DNA from: Citrobacter koseri ATCC BAA-895
GTDB lineage: Bacteria > Pseudomonadota > Gammaproteobacteria > Enterobacterales > Enterobacteriaceae
Direction of reading: 5' to 3'
DNA: 64,000 bases
Assembly (NCBI RefSeq): GCF_000018045.1
Contig: NC_009792.1
Coordinates: 2,790,001-2,854,000, forward strand
Shown here: one piece after another, positions 58,118 to 64,000 of the stretch
How the letters are laid out: every line of letters starts with the position of its first letter
Position numbering within the stretch: the first letter of the stretch is position 1
Made by a program: the position numbers and the translations under genes
Notes under the pieces: model-generated
What the model was told of the DNA's origin: nothing
The model's database searches: none
The model's input: only the letters and a program-made list of their open reading frames with translations

Positions 58118-58963
58118 ATGAGTCAAACATCAACCTTAAAAGGCCAGTGCATTGCTGAATTTCTCGGTACTGGGTTGTTGATTTTCTTCGGTGTGGGTTG
58201 TGTCGCTGCTCTTAAAGTAGCAGGTGCTACTTTCGGTCAGTGGGAAATCAGTATCATCTGGGGTCTGGGGGTGGCGATGGCTATCTACCTGACAGCAGGT
58301 GTCTCCGGCGCACATTTAAATCCAGCCGTAACAATCGCACTGTGGCTGTTTGCCTGTTTCGACAAACGCAAAGTTGTTCCTTTTATCATTTCTCAAGTTG
58401 CCGGCGCGTTTTGCGCAGCGGCATTAGTTTACGGGCTTTACTACAATCTTTTCGCTGATTTTGAACAAACGCACCACATCGTCCGTGGCAGTATCGAAAG
58501 TGTTGATCTGGCTGGCACTTTCTCAACATATCCAAATCCACATATCAATTTTGTGCAAGCCTTCGCGGTTGAGATGGTAATTACCGCTATTCTGATGGGG
58601 CTTATTCTGGCGCTGACCGATGATGGTAACGGCGTGCCGCGCGGCCCACTGGCTCCTCTGCTCATTGGTTTACTGATCGCAGTAATTGGCGCCTCTATGG
58701 GGCCGCTGACCGGGTTTGCGATGAACCCGGCGCGTGACTTCGGCCCGAAACTGTTCGCCTGGCTCGCTGGCTGGGGGAACGTTGCCTTGACTGGCGGTAA
58801 GGATATTCCTTACTTCCTGGTACCGATGTTCGGCCCGATTGCGGGCGCCATTCTGGGCGCATTCGCCTATCGTAAACTGATTGGCCGCCATTTGCCGTGT
58901 GATACTTGCGTGGTTGAAGAGAAGGACACCACCACTACCGCACAACAAAAAGCTTCGCTGTAA
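58118..58963 (+). CDS. glpF: GlpF, glycerol facilitator
   Basis: GlpF is the inner-membrane aquaglyceroporin for glycerol. The 281-residue protein has six transmembrane helices and the two pore motifs: NPA at residues 68-70 (AHLNPAVTIAL) and NPAR near 203 (MNPARDFGP), with the selectivity-filter arginine in the second. The C-terminal 20 residues are polar. It is 23 bases before glpK, as in the E. coli glpFKX operon. Confidence 0.98.
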   Translation: MSQTSTLKGQCIAEFLGTGLLIFFGVGCVAALKVAGATFGQWEISIIWGLGVAMAIYLTAGVSGAHLNPAVTIALWLFACFDKRKVVPFIISQVAGAFCAAALVYGLYYNLFADFEQTHHIVRGSIESVDLAGTFSTYPNPHINFVQAFAVEMVITAILMGLILALTDDGNGVPRGPLAPLLIGLLIAVIGASMGPLTGFAMNPARDFGPKLFAWLAGWGNVALTGGKDIPYFLVPMFGPIAGAILGAFAYRKLIGRHLPCDTCVVEEKDTTTTAQQKASL

Positions 58964-58986
58964 TGTGACTACGGGACAAAAAAATT

Positions 58987-60495
58987 ATGACTGAGAAAAA
59001 ATATATCGTTGCGCTCGACCAGGGCACCACCAGCTCCCGCGCCGTCGTGATGGATCACGATGCGAATATCGTTAGCGTGTCGCAACGTGAATTTGAGCAA
59101 ATCTACCCGAAAGCAGGCTGGGTAGAACACGACCCAATGGAAATCTGGGCCACCCAAAGCTCAACGCTGGTTGAAGTGCTGGCGAAAGCAGACATCAGTT
59201 CCGATCAGATCGCAGCAATCGGTATTACTAACCAGCGTGAAACCACCATCGTCTGGGAACGTGAAACCGGCAAACCGATTTATAACGCAATTGTCTGGCA
59301 GTGCCGCCGTACCGCCGAAATCTGCGAACGCCTGAAGCGTGACGGCATGGAAGATTACATCCGCAACAACACCGGTCTGGTGATTGACCCGTACTTCTCC
59401 GGCACCAAAGTGAAGTGGATTCTCGATCACGTAGAAGGCTCCCGTGAGCGCGCACGTCGCGGTGAACTGCTGTTCGGTACGGTGGATACCTGGCTTATCT
59501 GGAAAATGACGCAGGGACGCGTACACGTCACGGATTACACCAACGCTTCACGTACCATGCTGTTCAACATCCATACCCTGGACTGGGATGACAAAATGCT
59601 GGATGCGCTGGATATCCCGCGCGCTATGCTGCCGGAAGTGCGTCGTTCTTCAGAAGTGTACGGCCAGACGAACATCGGGGGTAAAGGCGGCACGCGTATT
59701 CCAATCGCCGGGATCGCCGGTGACCAGCAGGCGGCGCTGTTCGGCCAGCTGTGCGTCAAAGAGGGGATGGCGAAAAACACTTACGGCACCGGCTGCTTTA
59801 TGCTGATGAACACCGGCGAGAAAGCGGTTAAGTCCGAAAACGGACTTTTGACCACCATCGCCTGTGGCCCGACCGGCGAAGTGAACTATGCGCTGGAAGG
59901 GGCGGTGTTTATGGCTGGCGCATCCATTCAGTGGCTGCGTGATGAGATGAAACTCATCAGCGACGCATTCGACTCTGAATATTTCGCCACCAAAGTGAAA
60001 GACACCAACGGCGTATACGTTGTACCGGCCTTTACCGGTCTGGGCGCGCCGTACTGGGACCCGTATGCGCGCGGCGCCATCTTCGGTCTGACCCGTGGCG
60101 TAAACTCCAACCACATCATCCGTGCAACGCTGGAATCGATCGCTTACCAGACGCGCGACGTGCTGGAAGCGATGCAGGCGGACTCCGGTATTCGCCTGCA
60201 CGCCCTGCGCGTTGACGGCGGCGCGGTTGCCAACAACTTCCTGATGCAGTTCCAGTCAGACATTCTTGGTACGCGCGTTGAGCGCCCGGAAGTGCGCGAA
60301 GTGACGGCGCTGGGTGCGGCGTATCTGGCAGGTCTGGCGGTGGGTTACTGGCAGAACCTGGATGAGTTGCAGGAAAAAGCGGTCATCGAGCGTGAATTCC
60401 GTCCAGGCATCGAAACCACCGAGCGTAACTTCCGTTACAGCGGCTGGAAAAAAGCGGTCAAACGCGCCCTGGCGTGGGAAGACCACGAAGAGTAA
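58987..60495 (+). CDS. glpK: Glycerol kinase
   Basis: GlpK phosphorylates glycerol to sn-glycerol 3-phosphate, trapping it in the cell; in E. coli it is inhibited by fructose 1,6-bisphosphate and EIIA-Glc. The 502-residue protein has the ATPase loop ALDQGTTSSRAVV near residue 9, TNQRETTIVWE near 79, YFSGTKVKWILDHV near 136 and GDQQAALFGQL near 245. It normally precedes glpX in one operon, but here a toxin-antitoxin pair on the other strand separates them. Confidence 0.98.
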   Translation: MTEKKYIVALDQGTTSSRAVVMDHDANIVSVSQREFEQIYPKAGWVEHDPMEIWATQSSTLVEVLAKADISSDQIAAIGITNQRETTIVWERETGKPIYNAIVWQCRRTAEICERLKRDGMEDYIRNNTGLVIDPYFSGTKVKWILDHVEGSRERARRGELLFGTVDTWLIWKMTQGRVHVTDYTNASRTMLFNIHTLDWDDKMLDALDIPRAMLPEVRRSSEVYGQTNIGGKGGTRIPIAGIAGDQQAALFGQLCVKEGMAKNTYGTGCFMLMNTGEKAVKSENGLLTTIACGPTGEVNYALEGAVFMAGASIQWLRDEMKLISDAFDSEYFATKVKDTNGVYVVPAFTGLGAPYWDPYARGAIFGLTRGVNSNHIIRATLESIAYQTRDVLEAMQADSGIRLHALRVDGGAVANNFLMQFQSDILGTRVERPEVREVTALGAAYLAGLAVGYWQNLDELQEKAVIEREFRPGIETTERNFRYSGWKKAVKRALAWEDHEE

Positions 60496-60504
60496 TACTG
60501 ATCT

Positions 60505-60537
60505 GCCGGATGGCGGCTTCGCTTATCCGGCCTACAG
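60505..60537. repeat. REP element after glpK
   Basis: A single REP, gccggatggcggcttcgcttatccggcctac, nine bases past the glpK stop. Confidence 0.87.
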
Positions 60538-60612
60538 GTACTTATTATAATTTGATTACCATAGAGTAATACCACTCCAAAAGAGCGGTATTACTCGAAT
60601 GTAAGACATGGT

Positions 60613-61032
60613 TTAAAGAAACCACTCTGGCTTCACACCGAAGCGAGTAGAGAGTGCCTTAATGTGAGCGATAGTCAGAGAGCGCTGACCAGATAAGATC
60701 TGACTCACCAGCGACTTTGAACCGATCTCCTCTTTCAGGTCTGAGTAGGACAGCTTGTACTGGTCAATCAGAGTACGTAGCAGCGCCACGCCAACCGGCA
60801 TTTCAGCGATACCTTTATTGAACTCAGCGAAACGGTCGCTGTTATCCTCATAGTCGGCAATTTTGCTCGCCAGGAAGTCAATGAGCGGGTTCTCATCGTC
60901 GTTCTCGATCAGATAATCCACCAGAGACAGCGCTTCACGGTAATCGCTCTCTGAAGAGCTGCCTCCCAGGAAAGGAACAGCGGCGACGAGTTGTTTGGTT
61001 GCTTCAATGGCTTTTGCAGTGTCGGTATTCAT
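60613..61032 (-). CDS. higA: HigA-type antitoxin with helix-turn-helix
   Basis: A 139-residue protein with an acidic N-terminal half (ENDDENPLIDFLASKIADYEDNSDRF) and a C-terminal Xre-like helix-turn-helix (about 92-139). The latter has SYSDLKEEIGSKSLVSQILSGQRSLTIAHIKAL as its core (described by KEEIGSKSLVSQIL). Such proteins neutralise HigB and repress their own operon. The ATG at 61032 overlaps the toxin stop by one base (TAATG), so the two are coupled, toxin first, which is the hallmark of higBA. The gene symbol reflects the family only. The HTH ends three residues before KPEWFL at the C-terminus. Confidence 0.85.
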   Translation of the reverse strand: MNTDTAKAIEATKQLVAAVPFLGGSSSESDYREALSLVDYLIENDDENPLIDFLASKIADYEDNSDRFAEFNKGIAEMPVGVALLRTLIDQYKLSYSDLKEEIGSKSLVSQILSGQRSLTIAHIKALSTRFGVKPEWFL

Positions 61033-61340
61033 TATTTGTTCTCCCTGTAATAGCGGGTCAACTTGTCATATTCAGCGTGGGTGCTGATGTGCTTCACATA
61101 GAAGCGTTTATTCACAAAATTGATGTAGGCGATAACCCTCAAGTTGTTGCCTCCCACATCCAGAACCCACCATTTGTTCCGGTACTTAAAATTGTCCAGG
61201 CTCGGTATCAGAGTTCTCATCTCAGTCGGAGAAGAGAAGTCCGTTTCACGCATTAAGCGGTACAGCGACCGTATGGCTAACGAATCGTTGGGATATCGCT
61301 TTGCCGCTTCCTCAAAAGGTTCTTTTGAAATGACGTGCAT
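61032..61340 (-). CDS. higB: HigB-type mRNA interferase toxin
   Basis: A 102-residue RelE-superfamily HigB toxin expected to cleave mRNA on the ribosome. It is recognised from the conserved central block IPSLDNFKYRNKWWVLDVGGNNLRVIAYINF (key residues SLDNFKY, NKWW, VGGNxLR) and the C-terminal HISTHAEYDKLTRYYR, with the histidine-tyrosine positions typical of the family. The start MHVISKEPF at 61340 matches other HigB proteins; an upstream in-frame ATG at 61385 lies beyond an operator. It sits antisense between glpK and glpX, where E. coli has only a short gap. Confidence 0.85.
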   Translation of the reverse strand: MHVISKEPFEEAAKRYPNDSLAIRSLYRLMRETDFSSPTEMRTLIPSLDNFKYRNKWWVLDVGGNNLRVIAYINFVNKRFYVKHISTHAEYDKLTRYYRENK

Positions 61341-61358
61341 CTTGCGTTCGTTCCATCC

Positions 61359-61413
61359 GTTTACATTATGTGAACACCATAACATGGTATTTTACTGTTT
61401 ACAATATGTGAAC
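61359..61413. promoter_or_regulatory. higBA promoter flanked by two identical-type operators
   Basis: Two near-identical palindromes, gtttaca-tta-tgtgaac (61359-61375) and gtttaca-ata-tgtgaac (61397-61413), lie 38 bp apart centre to centre. On the minus strand -35 TTGTAA and -10 TATGGT with 17-bp spacing lie between and over them. This fits autoregulation by HigA or HigBA. Confidence 0.72.
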
Positions 61414-61480
61414 ACTTCCTTCAGATTGCCCCCTCCCCTGTGCTACACTTCGCGCCATTCCTTTCTGCTACGAGTTTGCT

Positions 61481-62491
61481 ATGAGACGAGAACTTGCCAT
61501 CGAATTTTCCCGCGTAACGGAAGCGGCGGCGCTGGCTGGCTATAAATGGCTGGGACGCGGCGACAAAAATACCGCTGACGGCGCGGCGGTAAACGCCATG
61601 CGTATTATGCTCAACCAGGTCAATATTGACGGCACCATTGTCATCGGCGAAGGCGAGATTGATGAAGCGCCCATGCTGTTTATCGGTGAGAAAGTCGGCA
61701 CCGGCCGTGGCGATGCGGTAGATATCGCCGTCGACCCTATCGAAGGCACCCGTATGACGGCGATGGGCCAGGCGAACGCGCTGGCGGTTCTGGCGGTCGG
61801 CGATAAAGGCTGTTTCCTCAACGCGCCGGATATGTACATGGAAAAACTGATCGTCGGGCCGGGCGCTAAAGGATCTATCGACCTGAATCTGCCGCTGGCG
61901 GACAACCTGCGCAACATCGCAGCCGCCCTCAGCAAACCGCTCAGCGAACTGACGGTTACGATTCTGGCCAAACCGCGTCATGACGCGGTGATTGCAGAGA
62001 TGCAGCAGCTTGGCGTGCGCGTATTCGCCATTCCTGATGGCGACGTGGCGGCCTCTATTCTGACCTGTATGCCGGACAGTGAAGTGGACGTGCTGTACGG
62101 CATTGGCGGCGCGCCGGAAGGCGTTGTCTCCGCAGCGGTGATTCGTGCGCTGGATGGCGACATGCAGGGCCGTCTGCTGGCGCGTCACGACGTCAAAGGC
62201 GACAGCGAAGAGAACCGCCGCATTGGCGAGCAGGAGCTGGCACGCTGTAAAGCTATGGGCATTGACGCCGGTAAAGCGCTGCGTCTGGACGAAATGGCGC
62301 GCAGCGATAACGTCATCTTCTCCGCCACCGGGATCACCAAAGGCGATCTGCTGGAGGGGATTAGCCGCAAAGGCAATATCGCTACCACCGAAACGCTGCT
62401 GATTCGCGGCAAATCGCGCACTATCCGCCGTATTCAGTCCATCCACTATCTGGATCGCAAAGACCCGGATGTGCAGGCGCATATCCTGTAA
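61481..62491 (+). CDS. glpX: GlpX, fructose-1,6-bisphosphatase class II
   Basis: GlpX hydrolyses fructose 1,6-bisphosphate to fructose 6-phosphate, a manganese-dependent gluconeogenic step that complements Fbp. The 336-residue protein has GEGEIDEAPMLFIGE near 57, the metal and phosphate site DIAVDPIEGTRMTA near 83 and YGIGGAPEGV near 205. The likely promoter TTCAGA-18 bp-TACACT (about 61420-61450) lies between the higBA operator and the ATG, so it may be expressed apart from glpFK. Confidence 0.96.
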   Translation: MRRELAIEFSRVTEAAALAGYKWLGRGDKNTADGAAVNAMRIMLNQVNIDGTIVIGEGEIDEAPMLFIGEKVGTGRGDAVDIAVDPIEGTRMTAMGQANALAVLAVGDKGCFLNAPDMYMEKLIVGPGAKGSIDLNLPLADNLRNIAAALSKPLSELTVTILAKPRHDAVIAEMQQLGVRVFAIPDGDVAASILTCMPDSEVDVLYGIGGAPEGVVSAAVIRALDGDMQGRLLARHDVKGDSEENRRIGEQELARCKAMGIDAGKALRLDEMARSDNVIFSATGITKGDLLEGISRKGNIATTETLLIRGKSRTIRRIQSIHYLDRKDPDVQAHIL

Positions 62492-62504
62492 CTGATTTGT
62501 TCGA

Positions 62505-62540
62505 TTGAGCCTTCCGGCCCTTCGGGGCTGGAAATCTTTC
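62505..62540 (+). terminator. Probable terminator after glpX
   Basis: The hairpin agccttccggccc-ttcg-gggctgg is followed by aaatctttc, beginning 14 bases past the glpX stop. The T run is weak. Confidence 0.55.
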
Positions 62541-62586
62541 GTTCAACGAACGAAGATAAGGGTATTGCAGCAGACAGGAGAAGATC

Positions 62587-63333
62587 ATGGCAGATTGGGT
62601 AACAGGAAAAGTCACGAAGGTACAGTACTGGACCGACGCCCTGTTTAGTCTGACCGTTCACGCCCCCGTTCATCCCTTCACCGCAGGCCAGTTTACCAAA
62701 CTCGGACTGGAGATCGATGGCGAACGCGTACAACGCGCCTATTCCTATGTGAATGCGCCCGATAATCCCGATTTAGAGTTTTACCTGGTGACGGTTCCCG
62801 AAGGCAAACTCAGCCCACGTCTGGCGGCGCTTAAACCTGGCGATGAAGTACAGGTGGTGAGTGAAGCGGCGGGGTTCTTTGTTCTGGATGAAGTGCCTGA
62901 CTGCGACACCCTGTGGATGCTGGCGACCGGAACGGCCATTGGCCCTTATTTGTCGATTCTGCAACTCGGTAAAGACCTGGAGCGCTTTAACAACCTGGTA
63001 CTGGTGCATGCCGCGCGTTACGCCGCTGATTTAAGTTACCTGCCGTTAATGCTGGAATTGCAAAAGCGCTACGAAGGCAAGCTGCGCATTCAAACTGTCG
63101 TCAGTCGGGAAACCATCGCAGGCTCGCTTACCGGGCGCGTCCCCGCACTGATTGAAAGCGGCGCGCTGGAAGCGGCGGTCGGTTTACCGATGGACACCGA
63201 GACCAGCCATGTGATGCTGTGCGGAAATCCGCAGATGGTGCGTGATACGCAACAGCTGCTGAAGGAGACCCGGCACATGACCAAACACCTGCGTCGTCGT
63301 CCTGGGCACATGACCGCTGAGCACTACTGGTAA
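62587..63333 (+). CDS. fpr: Ferredoxin/flavodoxin-NADP+ reductase
   Basis: Fpr passes electrons from NADPH to flavodoxin or ferredoxin, serving radical-SAM activation and oxidative stress defence; in E. coli it belongs to the SoxRS regulon. The 248-residue protein has the FAD motif RAYSYVNAPDNPD near residue 50, the NADP motif ATGTAIGPYLS near 115 and CGNPQMVRDT near 213, and ends in an aromatic tail (AEHYW). A good AGGAG lies before the ATG at 62587. The radical enzyme pair pflDC in this window would need such a reductant. Confidence 0.97.
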   Translation: MADWVTGKVTKVQYWTDALFSLTVHAPVHPFTAGQFTKLGLEIDGERVQRAYSYVNAPDNPDLEFYLVTVPEGKLSPRLAALKPGDEVQVVSEAAGFFVLDEVPDCDTLWMLATGTAIGPYLSILQLGKDLERFNNLVLVHAARYAADLSYLPLMLELQKRYEGKLRIQTVVSRETIAGSLTGRVPALIESGALEAAVGLPMDTETSHVMLCGNPQMVRDTQQLLKETRHMTKHLRRRPGHMTAEHYW

Positions 63334-63342
63334 GCACGGTCG

Positions 63343-63413
63343 CAGGCCCGGTAAGCGCCAGCGCCACCGGGCGCTCTGCCGGATAGCGGCATAAATGCCT
63401 TATCCGGCCTACG
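63343..63413. repeat. BIME between fpr and yiiR
   Basis: aggcccggtaagcgccagcgccaccgggcg and gccggatagcggcataaatgccttatccggcctac form two facing REP units. The second supplies the stop codon of yiiR. Confidence 0.87.
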
Positions 63414-63855
63414 GTTTATCGCCTGCCTGAGGCTCTGCTTTAAACTTCACATCCTGCGTTTCTTTGCCGAACTTATTCTCGCCCTGAGTGCCGACAAACG
63501 CCCCCAGATCGATAAACATCATGACCAGAATGAGCGTCGGGACAAAGCGCCCCACGACCCACTGCCACATTCCCGGCAACATCACCCAATTTCCGGCCAG
63601 CAGCATCCACGCCAGAATCATCAATAACGCCCACAGGCCGGAGCGCCCCCGGTCATGCAGACGCTTAACCGTGACCGCCGCCGTGGGCCAGAGCAGACAC
63701 ACCAGACAAAATGCCGCCGTCTGGATATCGAGTAAATTCTTGCTCGCCAGCGAAAACAGCACCAGCATGCCGACAAACCAGAGACCGAGCCAGATCCAGA
63801 AATCACGGCGTCCAATACGCCCTTTAAATGAGAATAACCACTGCTGTATGGTCAT
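63409..63855 (-). CDS. yiiR: YiiR, DUF805 family inner-membrane protein
   Basis: A 148-residue membrane protein of unknown function of the DUF805 family, seen from the N-terminal signature WLFSFKGRIGRRDFWIWLG and the internal VKRLHDRGRSGLWAL near residue 62. About four hydrophobic segments follow (near 20-38, 44-58, 70-90 and 98-118), with a charged C-terminal tail. The TAG stop is contributed by the adjacent REP (ggcctac read in reverse), so the REP forms the gene's end. It is divergent from yiiQ. Confidence 0.88.
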   Translation of the reverse strand: MTIQQWLFSFKGRIGRRDFWIWLGLWFVGMLVLFSLASKNLLDIQTAAFCLVCLLWPTAAVTVKRLHDRGRSGLWALLMILAWMLLAGNWVMLPGMWQWVVGRFVPTLILVMMFIDLGAFVGTQGENKFGKETQDVKFKAEPQAGDKP

Positions 63856-63955
63856 GTAAGTTCCTTTATTATTGCCTTCGCTGTCAGTTTACCCTTTTGA
63901 CAAGCCCGACAGTTATCGTTTTAATCGTGAGCAGTCCTAACGAAAGGTAAGATTG

Positions 63956-64000
63956 ATGAAGCCAGGGTGTACACTGTTTTTATTATTGTTTTCCGCCATA
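63956..64000 (+). CDS. yiiQ: YiiQ, DUF1454 family protein (partial, first 15 residues)
   Basis: The window ends inside this gene. The visible MKPGCTLFLLLFSAI is the start of a signal peptide and matches the remembered N-terminus of E. coli YiiQ, a secreted protein of unknown function. AAGGTAA precedes the ATG. Its place next to yiiR and fpr agrees. Confidence 0.72.
   Translation, partial: MKPGCTLFLLLFSAI

Noticed and set aside
60613..61413. Prophage or insertion sequence remnant around higBA
   Set aside because: No transposase, integrase, terminal inverted repeat or target duplication is visible on either side; only the two genes and their operators are present.

Overview
The window is a stretch of a gamma-proteobacterial chromosome from the Enterobacteriaceae, in the Escherichia/Salmonella/Citrobacter group. 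Nearly every protein can be recognised along its whole length from its E. coli counterpart. The gene order follows the E. coli secE-to-yiiQ segment (read in reverse over parts). REP/BIME palindromes of the type 'gccggatggcg...cgccttatccggcctac' sit in many intergenic gaps. The exact genus cannot be settled from sequence reading alone; Citrobacter or a Salmonella-like relative is the best guess. Comparisons to E. coli rest on remembered sequences, not on a search.

Layout. 1-2130: the end of secE, tufB, and the tRNA genes thrU-tyrU-glyT-thrT co-transcribed with it. 2534-5499: coaA, then the birA-murB pair. 5617-11262: a complete rRNA operon (16S, tRNA-Ile, tRNA-Ala, 23S, 5S) with tandem P1/P2 promoters, boxA and a terminator. 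11314-16729: murI, btuB with its cobalamin riboswitch, trmA, a 78-bp tandem BIME array, and yijD-fabR. 16931-19436: sthA, oxyR and the OxyS small RNA. 19563-24147: the arginine cluster argCBH and divergent argE with paired ARG boxes. 24435-30037: ppc, eptC, yijO. 30024-39650: a fructose-type PTS plus glycyl-radical-enzyme cluster (frwD, pflC, pflD, frwB, frwC) divergent from ptsA-fsaB-gldA. 39749-48772: katG, metF, a LysR regulator with a carboxymuconolactone-decarboxylase-like gene, metL-metB, metJ. 48890-57727: rpmE, priA, cytR, ftsN, hslVU, menA, rraA, zapB. 58118-64000: glpF, glpK, a HigB/HigA-type toxin-antitoxin pair on the opposite strand, glpX, fpr, yiiR and the start of yiiQ.

How the genes work together. 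Several regulons can be read from the DNA: MetJ boxes at metF and between metB and metJ, ARG boxes between argC and argE, OxyR with its target OxyS, a sigma-32 promoter at hslVU, and a B12 riboswitch at btuB. The least understood coherent unit is the frw/pfl/ptsA/fsaB/gldA neighbourhood. It has a PTS transporter, a one-protein phosphoryl relay (HPr-EI-EIIA), a glycyl radical enzyme with its activase, an aldolase and a glycerol dehydrogenase. This suggests anaerobic use of a polyol or hydroxylated compound whose identity is unknown.

Departures from the E. coli layout are: a toxin-antitoxin pair wedged antisense into the glpFK-glpX operon; a LysR/AhpD-like pair between metF and metL; no yijE/yijF between gldA and katG; ERIC-like palindromes inside two spacers of the rRNA operon; tRNA-Ile/Ala instead of tRNA-Glu in the rRNA operon next to murI; and an altered terminator loop in OxyS. 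I found no CRISPR array, prophage or insertion sequence. No wholly new system is demonstrated; the toxin-antitoxin insertion, the rRNA-spacer palindromes and the LysR/AhpD-like pair are the best leads.
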